Assembly: GCF_963169125.1 (NCBI RefSeq)
Contig: NC_084795.1
Coordinates: forward strand, 141,955,766-142,019,765
Source of the DNA: Humulus lupulus
Lineage: Eukaryota > Streptophyta > Magnoliopsida > Rosales > Cannabaceae
Reading direction: 5' to 3'
DNA length: 64,000 nucleotides
Under the pieces are notes generated by a model, which did not search any database, had not been told where the DNA came from, and saw only the letters and a list, made by a program, of their open reading frames with translations. The translations under genes were made by a program, and so were the position numbers. Below, in pieces: positions 24,344-36,575 of the stretch. How positions within the stretch are numbered: the first letter of the stretch is position 1; every line of letters starts with the position of its first letter.

Positions 24344-25492
24344 AGTTTGTTGCTCAATACATACAGATCTTTTGTGTTGTATGCTATATCCAAGAAAGAT
24401 GCAAGGCAAAAATCTGTATTGTAATTCGTTGGAGTTGTAAGGACGAAGACAAGGAAAGCATAAGCACCTAAAAATTATAAAGATATAGTAATCAAGGGAT
24501 TTTCCATAAAACTTTTGATAGGGTGAAATGTTAAGCAAGACCTTGGTGGGTAATTTATTAATGACGTAGATAGCTATCCTAAATGTAAGTAACCAGTACT
24601 TTAATGGTAGGGAAGCATGTGCAAGTAAAGCAAACCCAGTTTCAACTACATGGCGATGCTTACGCTAAACTCTTCCATTTTAAGCTGAAGTGTATGGACA
24701 AGAGAATTGGTGATTAATTCCACAAGACTCAAGAATGGTATAAATGCTTTGAATTCTCTCCCATTGTCAGATTGGTGTTCTTTGATAGTAGATGAAAATT
24801 GATTTTCAGTTAATAGTGTGAACTTTTTAAATGCATGTAACGCCTGGTCTTTTGTATGTAAGGGATAAATAAAAAAAAATCTTACGAAATCATCTAGAAA
24901 CAAGATGAAGTATCAAGAACAATCAACTGTCAGGGTGGGTGAGGGACCCAAATGATCAGTATGAATCAATGCAAGAGGAGAATATGCATGGGATTTAGAT
25001 AAAGTGAAAGGAAAACTGTGGCATTTAGCCATTTGAGAAGAAAAAACATTGATTTTATTGTATGAAATTGGAATATTGCATCTGTGTAAAATTTGATTTA
25101 CAATGAAGGAATTAACATGTCCTAAATGAGCATTCCCAAAGGTAGCCAGGGTTTAAGATACATTTTACAATTGAGTATGACTATGGGAAGCTGAAAGAAG
25201 GAGTTGAGACATAATGGCATGTTTGACTGAGGCTAGACGATCTTTGAGTAAGGAGGCAACTTGAATGGTCTACAAGCCACAATCAAGACAGCCTTGTTGA
25301 AGAGTTCTCCTCATGGTGAGATCCTTCATGAACAATACATTAGCATGAAATTCAAGAAAAACGTTATTATCAACACACAATTTGGAAACTGAGATTAAGT
25401 TGACGGACAGATGAGGAACATGATACACATTTTAGAGATGAAAAATATGAGGATTAGTGGTAATAGAAAAATGCACAATAGAAGGGATATGG
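24344..25492 (-). pseudogene. Copia piece 2: integrase
   Basis: Second coding piece of the minus-strand copia element. From right to left: a GAG-pre-integrase zinc-binding region around 25080-25300, then the integrase core, with FLDDFVRFFFIYPL at about 24860-24903 and SDNGREFKAF near 24760, then the C-terminal part 24349-24538 (SPYQKFYGKSLDY, FLGYS). The copia frame continues across Tat-C into 12089 after removing one AGTTT copy. It is broken by frameshifts and bounded on the right by the chromovirus at 25493. Confidence 0.8.
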
Positions 25493-27469
25493 TGTAACGC
25501 CTTAATTTCTCATAAATTATCGAGAACACAACGTTGGATCATAACCATAAACACTGCTCTTTTATTGAATGCAAACTTTAAAATATATATATACATGGAT
25601 CCATGGTTTTACAAAAATAAAATAATTGTCTTTAACATATTAAAATGAGCAACATTTAAATAAAACTTTTACAAAAAAATTTCTTTAATAAAACTAAATA
25701 GGTCCCCCACGAGTACATCACGAACCTCCTAGGTCCCACTAGCCACCAGCCTTTCTATCTTTAATTTTCTGTAATTATAACATCATAAGGGATGAGCTTC
25801 TAAGCCCAGTAAGGAAACTACAAACAAGAGTTAGTCATATAATCATTTAATCAACATATCATAAATTTCACAAGAGTCATAACAAATCTTATTTATACTA
25901 ATCATACAACATTATAAAACCCTAGGTCAAATCATAGCCTAAGTCATAATCATAAATCACAAGTCATAGGTCATAAGTCATAATCATAACTATAGGCCAT
26001 AGATCATAATAACAAGTCAGATATAATAAAGAGATAAGTGCTTATACAGGGGTGGAAATTAAGCCCTAGACATAAGTCTGTCATACACCGGACATCAACT
26101 TAGGTCTTTCATAAAATTTTGGCGACCGAGCCTACTGGACATAAGTTTGTCATACATCATTGGACACCTTAGGTCCAGACACACTTACCCCTTTATTGTA
26201 CTTGAAATGTTAGGTCATACAAAACATAAACTAGATCATAAACTACCTAATTTTCCTTAACAAAAACTGGAATATTGGAGACAAGAGTGGGATTGGAAAC
26301 TCCTAAAACCAAACATAAAGAAACCATAAGTCCTCTAGAGAAAATATGATGAATAGAAGATCTAAACCATTGGAATAAAGAATTACCAAAAACCTTAATA
26401 CCGAAAACTTACTCCACCTACTTTTAAAGAAATTGAACACCTGACCAAAAGTCATTATAACGAGTTAGGATTTGAAGAAAATGAATAGACTAAGAGGAAC
26501 TATAATGAACTAAACCTGAGGATAAAGAATACCTTGGATAGATTAGCAGTTCGATCTACACCTCAATACCGAAAACTCACTCTATCTTACTTCCCAAGTA
26601 TTTATAAAAGCTTAGATTGGAAAGCTTTTAACCCCAAAACCCTTGTGTTTCTCTCTACAATGAACTTAGCGGTTTGGAGGCTCTGAACTATGCTTGAAAG
26701 ATGATGAAAAATGGCTGAGTGAAGGGTCCTAGTTATAGAGTTCAAGGAGTGAAACTAACTCCTTTTAAAATGAATAAATAAATGATTAAAAACACAATTT
26801 TTTGCTCAACATATGCGTAGAACTCGATCAAAAACGTTCAGGAACAAGTCAAAGTTGTTGAGGGTTGTTTCTAGTTTCGGATTCCACGGAAATTTAAAAA
26901 TGGTCACTGGATCCGATATATTGCCTGCAGCATAATATCGAGGGTCCATGATTTCGTTCGTGTGAAGTCGACGTGTTTTCCATATCAACCATAGGCGATA
27001 TATCAGCCTCTATAGCTATGATATATCGGCATACGCTGATATTTCAAACACGTTTTTGCACACTTGAATTTATTTAAACAACTTTGACTGTGTAAAACGT
27101 GATCCTAATAGCTAAGGGAAGGTTCTAGACTTTTTAGACTTATCCATGATTATTTTTATTCATCAAAATCCTTAAACATTTTATAAACATATATGTGACA
27201 AATGTCACATTCTTAATTATTCTATCTAAACCTTAGGGTATAATAAATAATATTCTTAGGACTATCTTCATTAATCAAACCTTATGATAAAATTAATATT
27301 TCAAAACTATAGGCTAAACTTATAACATCCATAACTAACTCTACGATTTTCCAACTAAATCCTGGCTTGAACCAATAACCACGAAATCTAAAATACTAAG
27401 TTGTTGTTGCTGCTGCTGCTACTACTACTACTACTACTATCCTGCTAAGTAAAATTCTGAGACGCTACA
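25493..27469 (-). mobile_element. Chromovirus 3' LTR
   Basis: Pairs with 33210-35187 (1977 and 1978 bp). Plus-strand ends are TGTAACGCC and GACGCTACA. The target duplication TATGG is at 25488-25492 and 35188-35192. The U3 TATA element seen in the partner is mutated here (TATAACTA on the minus strand near 26735). A CTG/CTA trinucleotide run lies at 27401-27440. Confidence 0.93.
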
Positions 27470-27485
27470 ATTCTCCCCTACTTAA
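27470..27485 (-). promoter_or_regulatory. Polypurine tract of the chromovirus
   Basis: Minus strand reads AAGTAGGGGAGAAT immediately upstream of the 3' LTR. Confidence 0.7.
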
Positions 27486-27499
27486 AAGAATTTCATCGT

Positions 27500-28862
27500 C
27501 AAAATTTACTTACCAAAAATCTCAGGATATCACTCCCTCATATATTCCTCCAATTCCCATGTTGCATTTATTTCTGTGCTATTACTCCATAAGATTTTAA
27601 CCAAAGGGACACTTTTGGACCTTAACTCCATATTTTCCCGCTCTAGAATGCGTATTAGTTGTTCTTCATAACTTAAATCTTTTTTTAACTCCAAATCCTT
27701 GTAATCGAGCACATGGGATGGATCTGATATGTATTTTCTCAATATCAATACATGAAAAATGTTATGTGTTTCAGCTAATGATGGTAGTAAAGTCAATTGA
27801 TATGCTACATGCCCTACTTTCTCCAATATCTCAAAAGGACCTATAAACCTCGGGCGTAACTTTCTTTTCTTTCCGAAACGCATAATCCCCTTCATTGGAG
27901 AAACCTTGTGAAAAACTTGATCGCCTACTGAAAACTCAACAGTTCGCCTCTTAGCATCGTCATAGCCCTTCTGGCGATTTTGAGCGACAACCATTCATTG
28001 TCTTATCTTTTCTACTTCTTTAGTTGCTTCTCTTACAACCTCGAGTCCTAAATATCGTCTTTCACCAAACTCATCCCAATGAAGTGGTGATCGTAATTTA
28101 TGTCCGTATATAACTGTTGTTGTAAGAGAATTCTATTAATGGAAGACACTTGCTCCATGATCCTGAGAAGTCTTAAGCACATGCTCTCAGCATATCTTCT
28201 AATATTTGTATGGTACATTTTGACTGACCATCGATTTAAGGGTGAAATGTCATACTTAGTTTTAACATAGTGCCCATTGCACGCTGTAGACCTGCCCAGA
28301 ATTTTGATCCTCTATCAGAGACTATCGTCTTTGGAACTCCATGTAGTCTCACTATCTCCGCCATGTAAAGCTCTGTGTACTACTCATCGTTATAAATTGT
28401 TCTTACTGGCAAGAAGTGAGCAGATTTTGTGAGTATGTCTATTATTACCCAAACTGAGTCATTCTGCTTGGTGGTCCTTGGTAATCCCGTCACGAAGTCC
28501 ATCACTATATCTTCTTATTTCCATTCGAGAATCTCTAATAGTTACAAAGTTCTAGCGGGTCTTTGATGTTTGGCCTTAACTTGTTGACATGTAAGGCATT
28601 TTGCTACAAATTCTGCTATGTCTTTCTTCATCTTCGGCCACCAGTACATTGTCTTGACATCATTTTACATCTTGGTCGATCTTGGGTGAAGTGAATATGG
28701 AGTAGTGTTTGGTTCTTTCATAATACTTTCTCTTAATTCACCACTTTCGGGCACACATACTCGGTTTCTATATCATAAAATGCCTTCATTTGTCAAGGAG
28801 AAATCAACATTTTATGAGCTTTGTAGTGTTGTCTTCATCTTAAGAAGAAACTCGTCCTCTTG
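27500..28862 (-). pseudogene. Chromovirus integrase with C-terminal chromodomain
   Basis: Integrase whose C-terminal chromodomain is expected to steer insertion to particular chromatin. The zinc-binding region lies near 28560-28660 ([25 protein letters not shown]). The catalytic core runs at about 28150-28500, with MDFVTGLP and [10 protein letters not shown] visible. The C-terminal part is the 155-codon open stretch 27530-27994: FSVGDQVFHKVSP, then GPFEILEKVG, then the chromodomain ILWSN...ATWELEEYMRE. A TGA directly after MRE interrupts the last codons. Stops and frameshifts occur in the core. Together with TGTAACGCC ends and an initiator-Met-type primer site this indicates a Tekay-like chromovirus. 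Confidence 0.83.
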
Positions 28863-29345
28863 TTATTTCTCCTTTATTTCCTCCATTAGTGTTGACTCGA
28901 TTGTGAGGTCAGCTAGTTGGCCAGTTATTAGCTCAATTCCGAACCTCTTAATATCATCTTGTATATGTTTAGCTATCGCCTTAAGTATTGATAAGCTTCC
29001 ATAACTCCGCCTACTAAGTGCGTCTGCCACGGCATTACCCTTTCCTGGATGATACAAGATCTCATATTCATAGTCATTTACTAACTCCGGCTACCTCTGT
29101 TGCCTCATATTGAGCTCCTTCTTCATAAAGAAGGACTTTAGACTTTTGTGGTCCATATAGATTTCGCACTTTTCTTCGTACAGATAGTGCCTCCAAATCT
29201 TTAGAGTGAAAACCACTGCTGCTAATTTTAAGTCGTGAGTCGGGTACCGCTGTTCATAGTACTTTAGCTGTCTCGAGGCATATGCGACCACTTTTTCATC
29301 TTGCATCAAAATACATCCAAGTCCTTGCTTGACGCATCGCAATAT
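28863..29345 (-). pseudogene. Chromovirus RNase H
   Basis: RT-linked RNase H domain, with [29 protein letters not shown] and [15 protein letters not shown] in the open stretch 29091-29342. It is followed at 28863-29057 by YHPGKGNAVADALSR, the usual end of this domain. Both stretches stay close to the family pattern but are separated by a stop. Confidence 0.85.
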
Positions 29346-30365
29346 ATTACAAACTTGCCTTTATCGGTTGGGACGCATAGAACTGGTGTTGCTATGAGCA
29401 TGTCTTTTAATGTTTGGAAGCTTTCTTCGCACTTCTCTGTCCATACAAATTTTTGTTGCTTCCGTGTCAAAATTTTTTAAGGGTGTAGCTATTTTGGAGA
29501 ACCCTTCAACAAATCGTTTATAGTATCCTTCCAATCCTAGAAAACTTCTCACATCCGTGGCACTCTTGGGTTTGGGCCTCTCCTTCCCTGCTTCGATCTT
29601 GGCTGGGTCTACTTCTATGCCATTTTTAGATACAATATGTCCTAGAAATGCAATCTTCTCTAGCCATAATTTGCATTTTTTAAACTTAGTGTATAATTTA
29701 TGACATTTGAGTCATCCCAACGTTAGTCGCAAATGCTCTTCATGCTCGACTCTCGTCCTTGAATAGATCAATATGTCATCTATAAACACCACCACAAACT
29801 TATCCAGGTAATCCTTAAATACTCATTTCATAAGATCCATGAATGCGGCTGGTGCATTCGTTAAGCCAAAAGACATTTCCAGGAACTCGTAGTGTCCATA
29901 TCTAGTCTTAAAAGTCGTCTTTGGGATATCTTCTACTTGTACTTTTTGCTGTGATACCCGGCCACAAATCTATCTTTGAGAATTTCATAGATCCTTGTAG
30001 TTGATCAAAAATATCGTTTATTCGAGGCAAAGGGTATTTTTTCTTGGTCATCACTTAATTTAGTTCTCGATAGTCGATGCACATCCTCGTACTTCTGTCC
30101 TTCTTCTTGACAAAAAGCATTGGTTCTCCCCAAGGCGAATAGCTCAGTAGGATGAAACCCTTGTCTAAAAGCTCCTACAGTTGTATCTTTAACTCTTTTA
30201 ACTCAGTAGGCACCATTCTATAGGGAGCTTTCGAAATTGGTGCCGTCTCAGGTGTCAATTCTATTTCAAACTCGATTTCCCTACTCGGAGGTAATCCCAG
30301 TAGATCTTCTAGAAAAACTTCAGGAAATTCACATACAATATGTACATCCTTTGGTTCGAGCTGCG
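29346..30365 (-). pseudogene. Chromovirus reverse transcriptase
   Basis: RT read on the minus strand. Visible motifs: [22 protein letters not shown] followed by a stop, [31 protein letters not shown], the catalytic [11 protein letters not shown] near 29765, and FLGLEGYYKRFVEGFSKIA at 29361-29552. Several stops and frameshifts break it up, so no long open frame remains in the fingers-palm part. Confidence 0.8.
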
Positions 30366-30923
30366 ACTCTCATGTTTTGTCCACTAGACTAGCTAGAAAC
30401 GCTTGGCAACCACTATTGCTTAACCATTGAGCTTTGAGAACTGATATTATTAGTATGCGAGTTCGGGAAACTTCTCCTTTGAAGGTGAACTGTTCTCGGC
30501 CTTCAGTTTGAAAGTTGACTTTCTTACCTTTATAGTCTATTGCTGCCCCATATTTTGCTAACCAGTCCATGCCTAAAATTACATCATAATCCTTAAGGTC
30601 TAACTCGATCAAATATACTAGTAATTCTTTTGCTTCGATTCTAACTACGATACTACACACCCCTCTACTAGATAGCATTCTTTTCCCCAGGGTAACTCCA
30701 TGACAAAGTTATCTCTAAAAATTTCACATAGTTTATCTAAGCTATCAATCATATTCATAGAGACAAAAGAAAGTGTAGCTCCTAAGTTGAATATAACATT
30801 GCATAGTTTACAAAAGATAGTGACCTGACCTGTTACCACTGTATTACTAGTTTCTGCTTCACCTCTAGTAAGAGCAAAAACTCTGGCTCGCACAAGCTTG
30901 TCATCCTTCTTTTGGTCTTTCAT
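30366..30923 (-). pseudogene. Chromovirus protease, active site lost
   Basis: Aspartic protease region. Two open stretches (30645-30923 and 30370-30678) overlap in different frames. The normal D-S/T-G-A-T active-site motif reads FNLGATLSFVS near 30790-30800 on the minus strand, so the catalytic Asp is Asn and the next residue is Leu. Downstream landmarks YDVILGMDWLAKY and IDYKGKKVNF are well kept. This protease could not process a polyprotein. Confidence 0.8.
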
Positions 30924-32003
30924 CTTTGGGAAATCCTTTTTAATGTGTCATTCTTCTCCACAATTGAAATAACCTTTCATCTTATATCGGCATTCTCTTG
31001 AATGCTTCCTCTTGCAGATAGGGCACTAGGGATATTCCACATATGGCTTCTTATTCCCGTTACTTTCTGATGCTATCTTATTATTCTTGTCGGCTTTTTG
31101 ATTTTGACCGCCGTCATGTTTTCTTTAGTGGTCGTTATGTTCATTGTTATTCTTTTTGGCATCCCTTATGGATGCACCTTCCTTCCAGATCCTTTCTTCC
31201 ACCCACTCAGCTTCCAAGGCTACCTCTAATGTTTCTGCATAAGTGGTTATTCCCCGAATCAACTTTAAGTCACAGGCTATCATAGGTTTTAGTCCCTTCA
31301 CAAATCTTTGAATTCTTAGCGTCTCGATGGGTACCATGTCCATCGTGAACTTAGCCAGCCTATCAAACTTCCTGGCATACTCTGTCACAGTAGAATTCCC
31401 TTGCGTAAGCGAGATGAATTCGCCCACCCTTGTGGCTAGAATCCCAGGACTGTAGTACTTCTTGTTGAACACTTGGATAAACTAGTCCCATGTCATAATG
31501 TTCACATCTCTAGTCTGCTTCACTATATCCCATCAGATGCAGGCATCTTTCATTAGCAATCTTGAAGCGCAAGAGACTCGATCTTCGTTTCCCAGCCGCA
31601 TATGTTCTAGAATGGACTCCACGGATCAAATCCATTCTTCTGCTTCTATTGGGTCAGATCTGTCGTCAAATTTTGGCGGTTGCTGCTCTTGAAAACATTC
31701 ATACACTGCCTCATAGCGAGATTCTGCCAACTATAATAATTGTGCTAGAGGAATGACTTACTGCGCCACTTATTTTTGTTTCCTTGAGTTTATTTGTAAC
31801 TCTTCTTCCGTTCTTATTAGCTCTTCCCTAAGACGGGCATTTTCTCTTTCAAAATTTTCTCGAGTAATAGCAGCTTCCGGTTCTTCCACTTCATTGGGTG
31901 CTTCTGGCACTCTCGGAGCTACTAGGAATATCTATATATATGGGGGTGGCGACTACTCTTCTTCCTCTCCCCCTTCCCCTTCCTCGGCCTCTTGCCTAGC
32001 CAT
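30924..32003 (-). pseudogene. Chromovirus gag
   Basis: Gag precursor. The probable start is the ATG at 32003 (MARQEAEEGEGGEEEE), an acidic N-terminus. The core, at 31125-31472, has FNKKYYSPGILATRVGEF, then TVTEYARKFDRLAKF, then RFVKGLKPMI, the classical chromovirus gag pattern. A CCHC-type knuckle lies near 30950-31030 (CRYKMKGYFNCGEE region), but its spacing is damaged. Stops occur between the parts. Confidence 0.8.
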
Positions 32004-32025
32004 TAAGTCTTTCAGATCTTCTTAG

Positions 32026-32565
32026 TTCCTGCTCCATGTGTCTTTTCTGTTTCCCCAAAAGAGAAAATTTTTAAAAGCCTAAGACAAACAAAACAAGTAG
32101 AGGTTATAACTTAGCCTATTGTTCTATTGTCTATTAGGTCCATCTATCTATTCAAACTACCCTATTACAATTAAGTCCAACTTTGGTAAATGGGCCTTAA
32201 CAATTGAATCTTCCATGGAGGAGGGATGGGTTTAGTATATCGTACCCACTACTAAGGCCCCCTAACTTCCACTTGGACCCAAAAGACAGGAATTTAAACC
32301 CTTGCTTTATTAATTGTTATTCATTTTAATTAGATCTAATCTAATAATGCAAAGCAAATGGGCCTTCGCAAATGGGCTAACCCATAAGAGAGGAATTTAA
32401 ACTTTACACTTTCAATTGAATCCAAAACTCTTAACACTTACTAAACAATGAAATAATAACAAAATCAAATAACATGTTTTATTAAAATAAGCAATTAATT
32501 ACAAACTAGTGAAAATTTTCTAAAACAGCATAAATAAAATTTTAACGATGTGTTCTTATATACAT
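32026..32565. other. A/T-rich leader between extra ORF and gag
   Basis: No open frame with coding character on either strand. The sequence is A/T-rich with short homopolymer runs. I see nothing recognisable beyond its position in the chromovirus leader. Confidence 0.5.
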
Positions 32566-33167
32566 CTAATCCTCCACATTAGATCCTTCTTCTATCATAT
32601 CTTGAGTTAAGTCCTCATAATCCTCTCGAGTGTAGATAAACCTTGAAGTAAAAGGAACTTGTTTAAGAAATCCTTCCCTAAGGTTTTCTGATAACTGATG
32701 AACTCTTTCTCCTATTTCTCCATTTGGTAATATAACATCCTCGAATATCTTAAAATTTCGTGCAAACCTAACCATAAATATGTCATATTTATCTTCAATA
32801 GGTACATCATTATCAAATAACACTTCATTCCATGTTATCCTTAAGCTTGGTTCTGCTAACAGTAGATTGACTGATTGCATGAGAACTATGAACTTTTCAT
32901 GTGATTTTAAAAGGGTTGTATGACCATCAATAATCTTTTCTATTTCCTTGTGAATTCGGTTGATTATAAGAAACACTCTCTCGAACTCATTATCAAACTC
33001 AGGGTCTGGTATTCTTCTAATAGCTTTAACCTTTCTAACCACCCTTGAGTCCATTGAGCTAATTTCTGAAAATAACACAAGAAAGACATTACAAACATAT
33101 TTCGAAAACAATGTGCATACTTACTTGGTAACGAGTTGGTCCTTTGTAGATGTCGTGTGTATTTCAT
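32566..33167 (-). CDS. Extra spliced ORF upstream of chromovirus gag, unknown function
   Basis: Not recognised. The main exon 32566-33065 has an ATG at 33054 (MDSRVVRKVKAIRR) and runs 162 codons without a stop. It is charged, with hydrophobic heptad-like spacing in RVFLIINRIHKEIEKIIDG and an acidic end (YEDLTQDMIEEGSNVED). A 59-nt intron with GTAAGT donor (33119-33124) and TTTTCAG acceptor (33066) would join an upstream exon 33125-33167 starting MKYTRHLQR. The junction is in frame and the total is exactly 181 codons including the stop. It lies between the primer site and gag, where Tekay elements usually have only leader. It is better preserved than gag or pol in the same element. Alternatives: a captured host exon, or a lineage-specific additional ORF. 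Confidence 0.6.
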
Positions 33168-33190
33168 AGGAACGTTCAAGACCAATATAG

Positions 33191-33207
33191 TCGTGGCTCT
33201 GATACCA
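33191..33207 (-). promoter_or_regulatory. Primer-binding site of the chromovirus (initiator Met tRNA type)
   Basis: Minus strand reads TGGTATCAGAGCCACG two bases inside the 5' LTR. TGGTATCAGAGC is the standard plant initiator-methionine tRNA complement. Confidence 0.9.
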
Positions 33208-33209
33208 CT

Positions 33210-35187
33210 TGTAACGCCCTAATTTCTCATAAATTATCGAGAACACAGTGTTGGATCATAATCATAAACATTGCTCTTTTATTGAATGAAAACTTTAAAA
33301 AAATATATATGGATCCATGGTTTTACAAAAATAAAATAATTGTCTTTAACATATTAAAACGAGCAACATTTAAATAAAACTTTAAAAAAACATTCTTTAA
33401 TAAAACTAAATAGGCCCGCTTGATCTTTCTCGATTATATGGTCCCCACGAGTATATCATGAATCTCCTAGGTCCCACTCGCCACCGTCCTTTCTATCTTT
33501 AATTGCCTATCAGTAAGGAAAATACAAAGAAGAGTTACTGATATTATCATTTAATCAACATATCATAAATTTCACAAGAGTCATGACAAAACTTATTTAT
33601 ACTAATCATACAACATCATAAAACCCTAGGTCATATCATAGCCTAAGTCATAATCATAAATCACAAGTCATTGGTCATAAGTCATAATCATAAATCACAA
33701 GTCATAGGTCATAAGTCATCATCATAACTATAGGTCATAGATCATAATAACAAATCAGATATAATAAAAAGATAAGTGCTTATATAAGGGTGGCAATTAA
33801 GCCGCGGACATCAACTTAGGTCCGTCATGAAATTTTGGCAACCGAGCCTACCAAACATAAGTCCGTCATACATCATTAGACACCTTAGGTCTAGACACAC
33901 TTACCCCTTTACTATACCTGAAATGTTAGGTCATACAAAACATAAACTAGATCATAAACTAAACTACCTAATTTTCCTTACCAAAAACCGGAATATTGGA
34001 GACAAGAGCGATATCGAAAACACCTAAAACCATACATAAAGAAACCATAAGTCCTCTATAGAAAAGAAGATGAATAGAAGATTTAAACCATTGGAATAAA
34101 GACTTACCAAAAGCCTTAAGTTTCAAAGAAATTTAACACCTAACCAAAAGTCATTATAACGAGTTAGGATTTGAAGAAAATGAATTGAATAAGAGGAACT
34201 ATAATGAACTAAACCTGAGGATAAAGAATACCTTGGATAGATTAGAACTTTGATTTACACATCAATACCAAAAACTCATTCTATCTTACTTTCCAAGTGT
34301 TTATAAAAGCTTATATTGGAAAGCTTTTAACCCCAAAACCCTAGTGTTTCTCTATACCATGAACTTAATAGTTTGGAGGCTTTGAACTATGCTTGAAAAT
34401 GATGAAAAATGGCTGAGTGAAGGGTCCTATTTATACAGTTCAAGGAGTGAAACTAACTCCTTTTAAAATGAATAAATAAATGATTAAAAATACAATTTGC
34501 GCTGAACAAATGCCCAGAACTTGGTCAAAAACGTTCAGGAACAAGTCAAAGTTGTTGAGGGTTATTTTTTGTTTCAGATTCCACGAAAATTCAAAAATGG
34601 TCACTGGACCCAATATATCGCCTCCTATAGGAGATATATCTCCTACACCATAATCCCGAGGGTGAGTGGTTTCGTTCGTGCGAAGTCGACTTGTTTTCCG
34701 TATCAATCATAGGCGATATATCAGCCCCTATAGCTACGATATATCGGCATACGTTGATATTTCAAACACGTTTTTGCACACTTTTAGCACACTTGAATTT
34801 GTTTAAACCACTTTGACTGTGTAAAACGTGATCCTAACAGCTAAGGGAAGGTTCTAGACTTCCTAGACTTATCAATGATTATTTTTATTCATCAAAATCC
34901 TTAAATCTTTAATAAACATATTTGTGGCAAATGTCACATTCTTAATTATTCTATCTAAACCTTAGGTTATAGTAAATAATAATCTTAGGACTATCTTCAT
35001 TAATCAACCCTTATGATAAAATTTATATTTCCAAACTATAGGCTAAACTTATAAAATCCATAACTAGCTCTACGAGTTTCCAACTAAATCCCGGCTTGAA
35101 CCAATAACCACGAAAATACTACTACTACTACTACTTCTACTACTACTACTACTACTATCTAGCTAAGAAAAATTATGAGACGCTACA
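33210..35187 (-). mobile_element. Chromovirus 5' LTR
   Basis: Partner of 25493-27469; together they delimit a 9,695-bp element with target duplication TATGG. It keeps a minus-strand TATA box (TATAAATA, 34428-34435), giving a U3 of about 750 bp. A CTA trinucleotide run is at 35115-35158. Many substitutions separate the two LTRs. Confidence 0.93.
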
Positions 35188-36382
35188 TATGGAGTGTGTG
35201 ACCATTACCTACAGTGACACAAACAGATCTAGAGTAAGAGGAGGAAGTATCAAGATGATTATTTTTGGGGTAAGGTGGGGGGAAGCACCCGAGTCAAGCA
35301 ACTAGGATTCATCAGCCACAGAGTTGGAGCTTGCTACCATTGCTTGAACGGATGATGAGGACCGAGCAGTGGTGGATGGTTTGTGAAAATGAGGGTCAAA
35401 CCTGTGGTAACACATAAATGCACAATGCCTTGCCCGCATACAAATTTGACACATGACAATGGATGTATTGAAGTTCCCTCGTCCATTGGTGTATCCTCAA
35501 CTTGATGAGGTAGTAGAGGCATCTCCTCGAGTGGGCGATTGCAAGATTGATTCCAAGGTTGAGACTGTGAACGATATGTGACATTAGCTGCAATAATAGC
35601 CGATTCATCGATGGAGTTTTGTTTCTTAAGGCATGATTCATGAGCAAGGAGAAGGCTGAAAAACTTGTCCGAATGATATGGCCTTGGTCTTGGGAGTGAC
35701 AGAGACCACCAATGAGTTATAATCCGCATTGACACCAACAAGAAGATAAAGAATTTGGTCTCATTCAGAAACTGTTTCCGAGATGGCAGCAAGTTGGTTC
35801 ATGAGGTTCTTGACTTTAAGGATGTAGTCCATCATTGGCAAAGACCTTTCTTGAGTGTCTAGAGTTGGAGGCGAAGCTGCATAATTTTGGCATTAGAAGA
35901 GGAGGAGTAGATTTGTCGAAGAGCAGCCCAAGCAGTAGCACTCATTGTGTGGCCAACTATTTGAGCCATAATCTAAGGCGAACGAGAAGAGTAAATCCAC
36001 GAGAGAATCAACCTGTCTTTACGACGCCATTAGACAAAATCAGGGAAGAGGTCCGTAGTACCTAAAACAGTATGAGCAGGGGCTTCATTGGATCCATCAA
36101 GGTAGTCATCGCTGCCATCAGAAATAATCACGCTCTCCATTTGAGCATGCCAGATCAAGAAATTGGTTATGTCGAGTTTCACCGGAAGAGCATGATTTAT
36201 GGCATTAGAGAGTGCCATGAATTGTTGTTGCTGGGCTGTGAGTGCTTAGTAAGTCCACGTGGGAAGAGCTACTGTAGATGCCTGAGAAGTTTCATTCATT
36301 GCCATGGAGACCTAATCTTGGGAATGTAGACAAACTAGAGGAAAAGGAAAGAGACAGTAGGATCGAGAAGGCACTGATAACA
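35188..36382 (-). pseudogene. Copia piece 1: gag and protease
   Basis: 5'-most coding piece of the minus-strand copia element. Gag starts at 36218 (MALSNAINHALPVKLD, then LIWHAQMESVI), the pattern of short-LTR Ale-type copia elements. A CCHC knuckle CQICMRARHCAFMC is readable near 35440-35465 in one frame. The protease active-site region follows near 35300-35315, degraded but recognisable as DSGAS. Stops and frameshifts throughout. The primer-site region at about 36365-36382 reads TTATCAGTGCC on the minus strand, a weakened initiator-Met-type site. Confidence 0.75.
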
Positions 36383-36575
36383 AGTTAATATAAGATGGAA
36401 TTGAAAAAAATGAGATGTGGTCAATAACATCAGCATCTGAAGCTTTATTATTTATAGTGAAGAATTACAAAAGGTAAATGAGTGAGAAGACCAAAAGAAA
36501 GGTTAACAGAATATTAACCACTAACTAAAGTCTGTTACAAGATCAAAACAGCCTAACTAACTACATTGCTTAACA
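36383..36575 (-). mobile_element. Copia 5' LTR, about 193 bp
   Basis: On the minus strand it begins TGTTAAGCAATGTAG at 36575 and ends near TTATATTAAC at 36383, next to the primer-site region. Its short length fits an Ale-type copia element. No second copy is in the window, so the inner edge is approximate and the 3' LTR must lie left of, or have been lost with, the Tat-B left end. Confidence 0.6.

Noticed and set aside
27401..27440. CTG/CTA trinucleotide run as a stand-alone microsatellite locus
   Set aside because: The same run is at the matching place in the partner LTR (35115-35158), so it is part of the LTR.
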